Positions 33,257 through 43,798 of a DNA stretch of 64,000 nt are shown piece after piece (the first letter of the stretch is position 1; each line of letters begins with the position of its first letter). The position numbers were made by a program, and so were the translations under genes. Source of the stretch: Kalaharituber pfeilii (taxonomy: Eukaryota > Ascomycota > Pezizomycetes > Pezizales > Pezizaceae). The notes beneath the pieces were generated by a model. The model saw only the letters and a list, made by a program, of their open reading frames with translations, had not been told where the DNA came from and ran no database searches. The stretch is from NCBI GenBank assembly GCA_015179045.1, contig WHUZ01000061.1, positions 124,001-188,000 of the forward strand, read 5' to 3'.

Positions 33257-34303
33257 GCGGGCAAGTCGGAGATTTGGATAAGTACACCTCTTGTTGAGGA
33301 TTGGCATTTCTTGTTGCTAGTTTCGTGACGAATTTCCTTTTTTTTCCCTTTTTTTTTTTTTTAACTTGGCTTGTTATAAGGAATTCTGTCATGAGGGAAC
33401 CGAATTGAGAGCAGTTTGGTGAGAGAAGGGTGGTTAAGAGAAAGCAGATAATATATTCAAGGAATAACAAGACGCAGTTCTCTATTCCAGGAAGCAATCC
33501 CAAACAGCATCCATAATTTTGAGTTTCAATCACATCAGTGTCTCAAATGACTTCTGTCTGTCGAATTTCCGCAAGTTAAGGGTTAAGCTGCAGATAGGGA
33601 TTTTCTTTAATGGCCCTTAAAAATGTTTTTTTTTTTTTCCTTCTTGGTTGACTATGGGATATTGTTCGCTGCTTTCTAGTTGTTAAGTGAATTTCCGGAA
33701 GTGTGCTGACTTCCATTTCTTTCCGTCGATTGCGCTGTATACATTTTACGTTGATTTTGTTTTCGGATGGCATTTTTTGATCTGAGGACAATACAATGGA
33801 TTGGTCAAATTCGACGTATAATTGCTCTCACAACGCTAAAAACATAAAAATCTTGCTGCGGCAAACTAAGTATGGATAAATGTTCTACATTAGTGGCGGT
33901 GACCTTTCTGGGCTGTATACTTTCCAACGTTAAAAAAACGGAAATCTTGAACTGCAAATTTCTACGCAAAACAATGATTTACTGAATGCCGTGTCAACTG
34001 AATAGTAGCGAATAGACATCGCAATTTTGCACACTTTTAGGTTACATTGTCATGTTAAATTTAATTGCAGAAATACAGTAAATACAGTTAGGCAACACTT
34101 CTCATGCCCAAAATATCGTCGTCACGCGCACGGATCCGGGCGACAATATATAATTTAGCATCTTTTTTTTTTTTTTTTTTTTTTTTTCCTATTTTTTTTT
34201 TCGTTATTTTGGGTTGGGGGGGAGGGGCCGGTCACGTAACCCCGCATACAGGCTATCAGCCCACGGCAGGGATATCATTTCCATCAACTCTCGTACTCTC
34301 GTA
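33257..34303. other. 3' flank of the NLR-like gene and BTB-unit spacer copy 1
   Basis: 33257-33870 has T-rich runs but no gene. 33880-34300 matches 47690-48165 and 62940-63430 (for example TACGCAAAACAATGATTTAC), the sequence that lies downstream of BTB copies 2 and 3. It includes a degenerate C tail at about 34230-34275. The match to BTB copy 1 resumes after the TIR element. Confidence 0.65.
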
Positions 34304-34929
34304 GCCAGACGCTGACTAAGCAGAGTTTCAGGAAAATGGTTGGACTCCGCCAGGAGTATCTTGACTCGGTTTTCTTAGCGACAAGTTTTGCTGGGCGGAA
34401 ACCCTGATGGCAAAGCCGGCGGAAATGCAACGAGGTAGCATAGCGGAAATGGCTTTCTGGTGTCCGATTCTAGCTTTCCGTCAACCAAACTAGCTTTCCA
34501 CTTAAGACTACCTTTCCGCTTAATTCTGAACATCATTACCAGCCATCCGCCGCTCAGTTTAATTGTATTTTGTGAGACATTGTGAATAGAAACTGTACTT
34601 GCTGATAAATAATTTGTTTGAAACTAAGTGCCTGAGAGGTAGAATAGTAGTAGCAGTAGAGCTATGGAGAACTAGTAAACTTCAGTATGTAGCTAAAGTC
34701 ATAGCAGTTGAGCAGTAGCAGTCTATGGCAGTTCAGCGAGAAATGTAGTAGCAGACTATGGCAGTTGGGTAGATTATAATAGCAGTGGAATAATGGCTTT
34801 TCAGTAGACTATGATAGTGGTAAAGTGTTAGCGGCAGATTATGGCTTTCCGACGAACAACGCTTTCCGACGAACAACGACTTCCGACGGACTATGATGGT
34901 GGATTTCCGATAGACTATGATATGGCTTT

Positions 34930-35185
34930 CCGGTGGACTTTTTTCTTTTTAAAAAAAAATTCCATTACTCGCATGCCACCCTAGTCGCTATGCTGAGATT
35001 AGTTACATAGGAGATTGAACGAAATAAAGGAAATACAAGAAATAGGCCCTTCCACCCCGATGTTCTGAAAAGTCAATTCGCGAAAAGAGAAATTTCATTG
35101 CCCCGCCCATTCTAGCGTCGTTATCAATGGATCTCTGCCGCCCTCCTTGTTGAAAATGGTATAGTGCAACATCCAGTCTTTCCAC
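34930..35185 (-). mobile_element. LINE (A-tail) 3' end fragment
   Basis: A/T-rich tail, degenerate tail A near 34963-35000, 3' UTR, and the ORF2 end (GRDPLITTLEWAG) read leftwards. Confidence 0.6.
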
Positions 35186-35448
35186 CACGTTCTGTTTGTT
35201 CTATTTCTTCTATATCATTCTGTAATGTTGTACCACTTTCAACTACTTTCTAGTTCTCTCGTACGTCATGTATTCTGGATGTTTCTGTCTCTACGTTCTT
35301 TACTCTTGGTCCTTGAAGATATTTCTAGAGGCATGGGAGTATCACGTTACATACACGTGACTTGCTATTTCATTCCTTATTTGGAAATTTCTACATTCTC
35401 TTTGTACTCGAGATCTCGATTATAAATAGGTCTCGAACTTCCTCCTAT

Positions 35449-35556
35449 GTATTTAGACGTTAGTTAGCTTATCTTTTCTTTTAATAAACCCTCGCCATAG
35501 CCCGAAGGGCGGCATGCGAGTACTGATATAAAAAAAAAAAAAAAAAAAAAAAAAAG
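35449..35556 (+). mobile_element. 108-bp A-tail retroposon
   Basis: Some LINE 3' UTR, tail A (loop GCCCGAAGGGC) and a poly(A) of about 27. Flanked by ACTTCCTCCTAT (35437-35448 and 35557-35568). The surrounding 35190-35607 has a TATAAATAG box and may be part of an LTR. Confidence 0.88.
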
Positions 35557-35618
35557 ACTTCCTCCTATACGTAGGTTGAACCTCAGTCAAGATTCCGTCC
35601 TTTCTCCAACACTCCTTT

Positions 35619-35911
35619 AAGACCACCGCACACATATTGACAGAATGCGAAGTCCGGAAATGGAGATGGCCCGGGGGAGAGGACAACATAAGGAAACCCC
35701 TCATAGACGGAGATAGAGACACACTGGCGGAGCTATTGGATTGGGCAAGCCGAGAATAGAGACAGGGTTCACTTTTTTCCTTTCCGAGTTGGGACGGCGG
35801 TTTTATTTTACTTTCTTTTCTGTTTGAAACTATATGTATTTAACAAAACCTCGCCATAGCCTCACAGGCGGCACGCGAGTAATGATATAAAAAAATAAAA
35901 ATAAAAAAAAA
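35619..35911 (+). mobile_element. 293-bp 5'-truncated LINE (A-tail)
   Basis: Encodes the ORF2 end (TAHILTECEVRKWRWPGGED, then LAELLDWASRE and stop), 3' UTR and tail A with the compensatory inner stem GCCT/AGGC. Flanked by AACACTCCTTT (35608-35618 and 35912-35922). Confidence 0.9.
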
Positions 35912-36222
35912 AACACTCCTTTGCCTTCGGGGTTCCCTCACAGTATCCTAGCCCTCCGGCCACTTCTGCCTCCAGACTCTGCATTCTCCCCAGATGTGCT
36001 CCGCCGTCTCTTCCCCTTCTCTGCACCAACGGCACTCAGGGCTCTTCGCCTTTCCCACTCTATACCTCCGGCCCTGAGGCTTTTACCCCCAAGTAGATCT
36101 GCCAGTGTGGCTGTGTGTTTTCCTAAACGCTGCAGCAGTCGGTAGTTTAATCCCAACCTGTCCCTTTCCTCCGCTTGCCGCTCTTTCCCCTCCATGCGCA
36201 TGCCGGCTTCTGTGATAACTTC

Positions 36223-36283
36223 TTTTTTTTTTTTTTTTTGATATCATTACTCGCGTGCCGCCCTATGGGCTATGGCGAGGGAA
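36223..36283 (-). mobile_element. 61-bp A-tail micro-retroposon
   Basis: Poly(T), complete reverse-complement tail A, and three extra bases. Flanked by the perfect duplication GTGATAACTTC (36212-36222 and 36284-36294). Confidence 0.95.
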
Positions 36284-36446
36284 GTGATAACTTCGTCATG
36301 GTATGGTAGGAGGGCCCCGGTCTTCGCTGCCCTCTCCGCTCTCGCTGCCCTCTCCGCTTTCGCTGCCCTCTCCGCTTTCGCATTGTTCTCTAATCCTTTG
36401 TGTCCTTTCACCCACATTACGGCCACATCCATCCCTCCTAGTGAGG

Positions 36447-36645
36447 CTCTGTCGCCGTAAGTGGTACGGGCTCACCGCAACCGTAGGTGGGCGGTCGGTG
36501 GATGTACGCGCGCATATGCGACGCAGGCGATATGCGACAGCCTACGGTGTCGCAGTCACATAAATGAGTGCTATACTAGGTAAGGGTCTTTTTGGCATGG
36601 CGGACAGTAACTCTTTGCGTTTACCACCTCCGTTAGACCAAGCCT
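36447..36645. mobile_element. 199-bp non-coding mobile repeat with 11-bp target duplication
   Basis: Flanked by TCCTAGTGAGG (36436-36446 and 36646-36656) inside a LINE frame, and related to 1218-1395. It has no poly(A) and no clear inverted ends. GCGACGCAGGCGATATGCGAC shows internal palindrome-like structure. Class unknown. Confidence 0.75.
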
Positions 36646-37347
36646 TCCTAGTGAGGTGGGCTGCTGCTCCAGCTGTATCTGAGATTTAGCATATCTCTAT
36701 AGAAGCAACCAAAATATAGTTATTACAAACTTTAGAAATGGACAGGTGAACCCTAATAGGGATATACCTAATTAATGAAAGAGCTATATGGGCTATATCT
36801 CTTGTATAGACCTCGGAAGACTTGCTTGTTGCAAGCTCTTCTTCGGGGTCCAACATGATACCAGTAAACAAAAATTGATCTTGTTGCTGCAGTACAATTG
36901 GTTAAAAACAAAGTAGAGAGTAGATAGGACAAAGATAGAGTAGAATTAGAGATGAGTGGATTTAGAGTACTCAGTTGGGTTTGGTGTTGATGAGTTTAGA
37001 GATACGTAAACATGCAGTTATGGTTGTATGAATTATAATACTATTAATATGTAACCGGAACGATGCTATCGGAATTTGCATGGCGCAACTGGGTCAAGAT
37101 GTCCCAGACGCTCCTGGCGGAGTCCAACCATTTTCTTGAAACTCTGCTTAGTCTCAGCGTCTGGTTATGAGACTACACTCTCGGTTGCTAGACTAACTGA
37201 GTTGCTCCCAAACACTTTTTTGCAATACAAGCGAGAGTTATAAGTATATGAACCACTTGGAAAAGTGGTACTAGCCGTGCAGCATTTGTATTTGCATGTG
37301 TATGAAGCCTTTATTCTAGAAGCCCTATCTGCTCTCAAAATGCTGAG

Positions 37348-37534
37348 TTTTTTTGTTTTTTTTATCATTACTCGCATGCCGCCCCATGGGCTATAGCGAG
37401 GTTAGGTACATGAGGAAAGAAAGTAGGAAACGCCGTCTCTGATCCTCCTATAAAAGTATGCAAGCGTACCAAAACGAGAAGGAAAAATATGAAACCTCCT
37501 ATGTGTGTCCTATCGTTCCATCCAGTCCATCAAT
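37348..37534 (-). mobile_element. 187-bp A-tail retroposon in BTB copy 1
   Basis: T-rich run, tail A and about 130 bp of LINE 3' UTR. Flanked by AAAATGCTGAG (37337-37347 and 37535-37545). Confidence 0.9.
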
Positions 37535-37560
37535 AAAATGCTGAGATGGTTCTAATGACT

Positions 37561-37955
37561 TTTTTTTTTTTTTTTTAATATCATTACTCGCGTGCCGCCC
37601 TATGGGCTATGGCGAGGTGTTTATGAAAAGAAAAGAAAAATGACTATGCCTAACTACAAGTGGTGCCCGCGGTACTTATACATGTTGCGGGTGTCAAAAC
37701 AGGAGGCCCTTCCTTCACTTCCGCCTTCTGTTCGCTTCGAATGTGTTAACCCTCAACCATTTCCCACCCAGTCTCACCTTCTCCACGCCTGCCTCTCCCT
37801 CTAGGTACACCACGATTGAACTTGTCTTCTTCCCCTCCTCCAACAACATCGACTTCTTTCTCAACCACCTTGTTCCAACCGTCTTTCCCAGACCCGGATT
37901 CCCGTCTTCCAGCCATCGTCGAACTTTCCCCAGATCTTTTCTGAGGGCAATTCCG
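37561..37955 (-). mobile_element. ORF1-only LINE derivative, 395 bp
   Basis: Poly(T), tail A, short UTR (contains GCCCGCGGTACTT), then the 3' part of the RRM-like ORF1 in minus orientation (KVRRWLEDGNPGLGKTVGT region, VEKVRLGGKW). Flanked by the perfect duplication TGGTTCTAATGACT (37547-37560 and 37956-37969). No ORF2. Confidence 0.9.
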
Positions 37956-38018
37956 TGGTTCTAATGACTAAATAGAGGATAAAGATGATGAAACAACAAA
38001 TAAAAACAAAACGAAAAC

Positions 38019-38137
38019 CTAACCTCGCCATAGCGCACAGGGCGGCACGCGAGTAATGATATAAAAAAACAAAAAACAAACAAAAACGACAACCTAACCT
38101 CGCCATAGCGCACAGGGCGGCACGCGAGTAACGATAT
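38019..38137 (+). mobile_element. Tandem pair of A-tail micro-retroposons
   Basis: Two nearly identical units (CTAACCTCGCCATAGCGCAC, then GCGAGTAA.GATATAAA) occur at 38019-38080 and 38093-38137, separated by CAAAAACGACAAC. AAACGAAAAC lies before the first and after the second (38009-38018, 38138-38147), and a variant lies between. This suggests a second insertion into the duplicated target or a duplication of the first. Confidence 0.8.
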
Positions 38138-39364
38138 AAACGAAAACAGGGTGAGTCCTCTTTCTTCCTATCGGCAGTCTTCCCATCATTTCTACAGCAT
38201 TGCCGGCAGTGTAAGAACACACTAATGTTGCGGCAGCTAGCACACCGAGGCGTGTTGGCAACTCCAGTACCGGTAGTTGTGGCACGCCAGGGCGGCGATA
38301 TAGCTGATCTAGAGTGTGAGATTAAGGCTTTTGCAAAATCAGATGAATGCTCAAGCAGGGAATGGAACTCAGGATTTGCCCTAAAAGTGTCCAGGGCCCA
38401 AGACACGTATTGCGCGAAATACTTAAGCAATTGCTCTTCGGGCGCAGCGGTGCTGGAGGATGAGAAGCTCCTGAAGGGAAGATTGCCAAATGCATAGGAG
38501 ACTGCAGCCATCACAGCCTCGACATTGCCAGTATTTGTGACCATTCCAATATTCACAAGCAAAGCTGTGATGTTATTGTAGGCAAGGCCTTTCAAAGACA
38601 CAATGTTGAAACGATCTGCCAGGACATACATCTTTGTGTGCGCTAGTAATGCTGAAGCAGCATTTGGATTTTCACTGTGAACATGCCACCCCGTCAGTCT
38701 CAACAATATATATCTTCAAACTGTAGAATCTGCGAGCAGAAACCAACATGGTGTAGCCATCCGTAAACCTGTATGCCCACCCCAGAAAAGCTGTCATTGT
38801 CACTCTGTCCACATCGCTCAACTCCATGACACCTTGTGTACCCTCTTTCATATCATTGTTGACATGCTTATCCAATTCAGCGGAGAGTGATGCCAACACT
38901 GATCTATGCACATAGAACACAGCCTCATCAGGAATACCACCATTCGAGTCTGTTGGCTCTGCCTGCTTTGCACTTGTGGAGGATGTTGTGGCCTCTAGGT
39001 TTGATTCGGCAATGACATCTTTCAGAACAATCTTAAAGCAATCTGTGTGCAGGAACTTGAGGTTGGTAGGACCACTGTTCGCAGGTAGGTTAGTACTTGA
39101 TCTTGGGAAAATCGCCATTCCTGGTCTATAACATTCATCAACATTAGCACTTACTGTGTTGGGCTCTTCGTCGCCATGGGCTTGAGCACTGCCTAATTCT
39201 TGCAGGCACCAGGTATCGTTCGTCTCGTGTTGCGGACACTTGCGTGCTGCAGTGGTGTTGCTATCTGCCTTTTTCTGCAATAGTCTAGAGCATGTTCCAC
39301 AGGGCGATGAGTTTAATCCTGCACAGGTTGTGAGATGAACCCCTCCCCATCCTTGGCAGGCCGT

Positions 39365-39416
39365 CTTGCCATGGCGAACAGCTGCAAGCGGGGTAACGTG
39401 ACATGATAAAAAAAAT
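39365..39416 (+). mobile_element. B-tail micro-retroposon 5' of BTB copy 1
   Basis: TTGCCATGGCGAACAGC, AAGCGGGGTAACGTGACATG, then A-rich. Compared with copy 2 (GCCTTGGCAGGCCTTCC at about 49538), the flanks CCTTGGCAGGCC / CCTTATCAGGCC are the probable duplication. Confidence 0.75.
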
Positions 39417-39480
39417 CCCCCAAAAAAATCCTTATCAGGCCTTCCATAGCATGTGACGATGAAAGCTTGGCGATGCATCA

Positions 39481-39839
39481 GCGTAACTGCAGCCCTATGC
39501 GTGCAATTCGAGAAATGAACCGGAGCAGCTTTCTGACAGTGTAAATCTCATAGTAACTCTTGGAAATGTATGCATTTGAAGTCCATTTCAACAACACGGA
39601 AGTACGGTGCAGTGTTCTACCAGTCACCTTCGGTTGCATATATCTGCACCCGATGAGGGGATGTATCCAGGATGCAATGCTTATACTGTACTCGGGGGTC
39701 AGGGTTAGTCTTCAGATGCATAAGAGCTGCATAACTGGGCGTCTTGCAGATGCCACATAGCAACGCAACATAGCAAGGATAATCGAACAAAAGTCTTCAG
39801 AACTTTTATATGGGATTTACATACAAAAACTTCTATCAT
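39481..39839. other. No gene recognised
   Basis: Unique sequence upstream of BTB copy 1, presumably its promoter region. Confidence 0.45.
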
Positions 39840-40210
39840 TAAATTAATAAGGTGTCGCAGCCCCACCAGCAGCAATAATAGCTCTGAGTCTATCTGGCAT
39901 ACTCCTAACTAATGACAGCAACCTCTCCTTCATTATTTTTTCCTATTCCTCTTTCAGCTTTTCCTTCAGTACCTCCCTGTGCTTAATCCGACAGCAGATT
40001 TGCATCATCACGTAGTGTAATAATTCTAAGACGCTCACCTCGTGTAGTCTCTCTATATTCCGGAACTTGCTCGGACTGCCAAAATAATCTTTTCGGGTTC
40101 CTCGTAGCTTCATTGCTGCTGTATCATAACTTATGTGCGTACCGGTAATATAGCTCTGTTGAGACTAAGTGTTTAGCGACACGTCTAAATTACAGTTGTT
40201 ATCCACATCG
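39840..40210 (-). pseudogene. Tc1/mariner-like transposase, internally deleted
   Basis: On the minus strand TRGERLRIITLRDDAN (an N-terminal helix-turn-helix start, near 40030) is followed after a stop by KHREVLKEKLKEE and then MKERLLSLVRSMPDRLRAII ending GGAATPY (stop near 39845). These are the two ends of a Tc1-like transposase with the DDE core missing. Probably a MITE-like deletion derivative; inverted ends were not located. Confidence 0.6.
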
Positions 40211-40478
40211 CGTTACCTAGAGGAAGCTTGGCAATGCAGTGCATAGCGCTTCTGAAGACTTACATACCCTTGACCCCGAGTACATTCCCAGCCTTGGCAT
40301 CAAAATGTTCGCATTTAGCAAAAATAGACGCCCTTGTAGGGCAGAATTGTATCTTATGTAGAATAAACCTTTTTCTTATTTGGGGGGGCGGTAGCGGCTG
40401 GGCACGAGACTAGGGGGCGGGCAAGTAACCCCGCCTACCGGAACCTCTCCGGACAGGAAGATGGAAAGACAAGGACTT
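40211..40478. other. No gene; C-tail-like remnant
   Basis: 40380-40465 has a G-rich run and GCAAGTAACCCCGCCTACCG, a diverged C tail. Nothing else is recognised. Confidence 0.4.
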
Positions 40479-43362
40479 TTTTTTTTTTTTTTACCCTCCG
40501 CCGAAAATTGTCGTCCCCTCCCCACTCCAGTTCCCGAAACGCGCACCAAAGGAAACCCTCCTTCCCTATGCAGTAGGTGAGTGGAACAATTGTTCTAGGA
40601 TATCCACCTCCTCACCATTGTCCTGTTGCTCCACCCACTTCCTTTTTTCGAAATCTTCCCACTCTCCCCATCCCTCTGGATATGCCACTTCCTCACACCT
40701 GAACGCCAGGTGGTCCGCTGTTTGCTTTTCGCCGCATTTGCACACCGTTCCTTCTGCCGCCTTGCCGATTCTCACATTCCACTCCTACGCCAGCCCCTTC
40801 CCCCCGTTCTCAGTCTTGTGAAAGTGATGGCTGCCCCCCTGCCCCCACCTCATCACCGCCCCGCCGCCTCCGAAGCCCGGCTTCCTCCTTTCGGCTGCTC
40901 GCAATTTGTTTCCACTTTTGCCTCAACCCCCCCTCGGTCACCACGGATCTCCCAATCATTCCTGCCACCTTCTTTGCCTCCGCATCTGCTACCTCGTTGC
41001 CCGCAATTCCGATGTAGGCTTTCATCCACATCAGCTTGATGTCCCCTCCCCGTCTCTTTCTCTCCGCTATCTGGTCTAACACCTTTCTCAGGTCCGTCGT
41101 TCTGGCTCTGCCGCCTTTCTCACAGCCCGCAATCGCGGCCTGTGAGTCAGTGAGTATTACCACCATTGCAGGCGCCGGAATTGATTTCTCCAGCCCCATT
41201 CTCATCCCCTTCACCTCTCCGTCCCACACTGTCACCCCCGTACCCGTGTGATATATATATAAAAAAAAAGCCCGTACCCATCTCCGCACTGCCCCCCGTC
41301 CCACTTTCAAAACCCCCCGCCTACCCTCCCCTTCTCGTTCATACTGCCATCTGTATACACCCTCCCCATCCCTTCGTGGCCCATTCGATTGATCTCTCCC
41401 ACTTTTCTTTGCCCCCCCCCCCCCCCCCCCCTCTTTGCGTCCGTCCTTCTCTCTGGGTCTCCTCCACTTGCACCTCCTTACAACGTCCTCCCCATGACGC
41501 TTCGTCAACGCCGTCCGGCATCACGAAGCTCACCTCGCTTTGCATCCTTCCCGCGATCGACTCGAAACCATCCCCTTCTGCGTTGCCCACCCTGTCCCAA
41601 TCTCCCCAGTCTCATCCGCGCTCTTCCTCGTCCCCTTCTCCCCGGAAGTCCGCCGTCTTCACGTCCCCACATCCTTCCGGATCTCCCATACTCCTCGCGG
41701 CGAAACGTGCTTGCGCTGCGTCAAGTGCCGCCTCTGCAGATACGACCCCCGCGAGCCAATTTACTTTCTCCTTCGCCGCCCCGTGTACTGCTCCTGTCGC
41801 CTTTTTCAGGATCTGGTACTAGATTTTCTCCATCTCCTTGCGCCACTCCTTCTGCCCCCGCGACCCAATTTCAGTCCCCTACATTATCACTGCCCTAACC
41901 ATCCCCGTATACACCTGTCGCCAGCTTCGTGGGCTCATACCCCACTGTCCTGCTCCCACCCCCATCATTGCCCCTACGAGTTCTCTCGCTTTCTCCACTC
42001 TTGCCTCCCAGTGGAGGTCGAAATCGAGTGTTGAGTCGAAAATTACTCCCAGCCACTTCACCCTTTCTACCTCCTCCTCCTCCATCTCCCCTTGCCGAAC
42101 ACAATGTCTTCATGCTTTGCCGGTTCAAGCGGTACACCATGCTCCTCTGCTGTTCTCACCACTATGTTCTTCACCTTCACCCTGAGCCTCTCCAAGTCCC
42201 TCGTCCCTTCCCAATCCCACACCGTGATGTTAATGTCGTCTATGTATGATGATATCTCACACTCCACCTCCGGCACTTCCCTGTCTAATGTCTCCTCCAG
42301 CCTCTCCAGCATCGGTGCTAGCCAGATCAGAAAGATAACTGGTGACAACGGTGATCCCTGTGGCACCCCTACGTTCGCCCTCCGCCTTCCCCAAACTTTG
42401 CCATCCCATTCCACTGTAAACTCCCTTTTCCGAAAGAACCCTCCCAGCCACCCTGCCCATCTCGCCGCTTTCATTATTCCTGATCCGCTCCAGCACTTCC
42501 CTTCCCCTTACATTGTTAAATCTTCCCCTCACATCGTCCAGACTCTATAGCGCGCCCCTACCCCTCCCCAGGCACTGCGGAGTCGCCCTCATCATAGCTT
42601 CCGCCGCATTTCTCCCCTTGCGGCCCCCGAATTGGTGCCCATGGAATAGTCTCTCTGCATCCTGTAGCTTTGTTGCTACCACTTTCTCCCCTAATTTTGC
42701 TACACAGTTGATCACGTTGATTGGTTGCCACCTTTTAACTTGGGTCTTGTCCTTCCCTGGTTTAGGTATCATGACGACCTTGCTCAACTGCCACTCCTCT
42801 GGCGTCCTCCCTTCTCCATCTCTCCTGCCAACTGATCCATGAGCATCCCCCCAGCGGTGTCTTCATCACAAGCTTTAGCATATTGTAAGAGATACCGTCC
42901 GGGCCTGGTGCTGATATGTTGCTGGTCCCCTTTAATGCTTCTTGGAACTTCCCTGCCAGCTCCCCTCTGCCGTACCTCGGACCTGCCTCCTCTCCTTCGT
43001 CTTCCCCCTCTCCTTCTCTCCACTCAAAGTTTCTTGGACCAGCGCTTCGCACTTCTCTAGTCGCTTTCCAGAGCTTCTCCCGTCTCCCCCTTCAGCTTTC
43101 CCATCGCCCCCTTCAGTCTCCACGGGTCCTTAGCCACCTGGCCACCACCCACAGGTCCTTCTCTCCCATCTTCTCTACAAACGGTCTCCAACACGCCTAC
43201 TTCTTCTTCTTCTTGATGTTTGCTTTGAGAGTCCTCTTCGCCTCTCTCCACCTCCGGTGCCTCTCCGGGTCCATCACCATCGCTCCGTTTCTGACTCCTC
43301 CTAGGATAATTAAGTACGTACATGCCCGCTCGCTACCAACCAATGCTGAGCTACTAGATTGA
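40479..43362 (-). mobile_element. 5'-truncated LINE (C-tail group): RT, RNase H, zinc-binding end
   Basis: Reading leftwards: a basic segment shared with 46042-46600 and 50541-51105; the RT entry APGPDGISYNMLKLV; KVVMIPKPGKDKTQVKRWQP; GGRKGRNAAEAM; VGVPQGSPLSPVIFLIW; the catalytic SYIDDINITVWD; RNase H (VVILTDSQAAIAGCE, MWMKAYIGIAGNEVADAEAK); and the zinc end CKCGEKQTADHLAFRC. Endonuclease and ORF1 are missing. Several frame breaks. Its long plus-strand open frames are antisense artefacts. Poly(T) at 40479-40494 marks the 3' end. Confidence 0.8.
41246..41270 (+). mobile_element. 25-bp minimal poly(A) insertion
   Basis: GTGTGATATATATATAAAAA plus AAAAG, flanked by CCCGTACCC (41237-41245 and 41271-41279) in the RNase H region of the LINE. 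Only the last bases of a B-like tail (GTGATAT) plus poly(A) were inserted. Confidence 0.75.
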
Positions 43363-43378
43363 ATGTAGGATTACTCAA

Positions 43379-43798
43379 TTAGGAAAAAAAAAATGGATCT
43401 GAAATAACAAGTGGATGAGAAAACAAACTAATGAGTGCACGAGGAAACAAAATAAAATCTTGCGCCTCCTGAACTACCTCACTCTCTGACATTACTCTCT
43501 TATGCGTTCTTGTTGCACTGCTGGTAGCCTTTGCACTGCTGGTAGCTTCTGTCTTTCGCCGTCTCTTACTCTTAGGATATGAGGTGTTATTCTCAGTCAT
43601 ATTTGCAGTGCACCGCTCTAGACGTATAAGAGCTTGTTCACTTGCGGTCCGGAGCCTTTTCAGAGTGTCTGATCGAGGTGCAGGTGTAGGTGGTAAACAC
43701 TCTGGTATATTCTGCAAGGCCTGACGATTTTCAAACTGCCGAATAAATTGAGCAGTTTGACGGGCTTGAAGGTAAAGCAAACTGCTCTGCTTCTTCAC
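43379..43798 (-). pseudogene. Unrecognised protein segment, duplicated copy 1
   Basis: Encodes TAQFIRQFENRQALQNIPEC, SDTLKRLRTASEQALIRLER and a Lys/Arg/Ser-rich end (NTSYPKSKRRRKTEATSSAK). Near-identical copies occur at 46606-47010 and in 51120-52000, each next to the same LINE 5' junction (GGATTACTCAATTAGG). It resembles the basic tail of a DNA-binding or transposase-like protein, but I cannot name the family. Confidence 0.45.

Larger units (their letters stand above)
35930..36660 (-). pseudogene. LINE (A-tail) ORF2 fragment: RNase H to zinc-binding end
   Basis: Minus-strand translation includes VAVMWVKGHKGLENN, a short in-frame repeat of AKAERAA units, RLGLNYRLLQRLGKHTATLA and a decayed zinc end. 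Interrupted at 36223-36283 and 36447-36645; after the second insertion the frame resumes with AAHLTRKAW. Confidence 0.7.
34304..37165. mobile_element. Candidate DNA transposon with about 70-bp inverted ends, filled with LINE pieces
   Basis: 34305-34370 (CCAGACGCTGACTAAGCAGA, GAAAATGGTTGGACTCCGCC) is repeated in inverse at about 37095-37164 with small indels. TA flanks both ends (34302-34303, 37166-37167). Comparison with BTB copies 2 and 3 shows that this block interrupts otherwise contiguous sequence. The edges (34380-34920, 36680-37090) show no transposase; the middle consists of LINE fragments. Either a Tc1/mariner-like element later invaded by LINEs, or a composite. Confidence 0.55.
37165..39480 (-). 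pseudogene. BTB/POZ zinc-ribbon protein, copy 1, broken by insertions
   Basis: From about 39118 leftwards: MAIFPRSSTNL, BTB core (DEAVFYVHRSVLASLSAELD, VTMTAFLGWAYRF), an intron-like gap near 38700-38735, then ALLAHTKMYVLADRFN, VSWALDTFRANPEFHSLLEH and CASCRNISVFLHCRQC. The C-terminal zinc-ribbon-like segment (SYTCKYKCCTASTTFPSGSY) lies separately at 37190-37340. Between these are an A-tail element (37348-37534), an ORF1-only element (37561-37955) and a double A tail (38019-38137). BTB domains dimerise and often recruit cullin-3; the role here is unknown. About 75-80% of residues look shared with copy 2 by eye. Confidence 0.75.

Noticed and set aside
35190..35935. Solo LTR around the TATAAATAG box at about 35420
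   Set aside because: Candidate ends TGTTTG and CTCACA lack matching target duplications.
40626..43362. Many long plus-strand open frames, Ser/Pro-rich
   Set aside because: Antisense of a GC-rich LINE ORF2 with clear RT and RNase H motifs on the minus strand.
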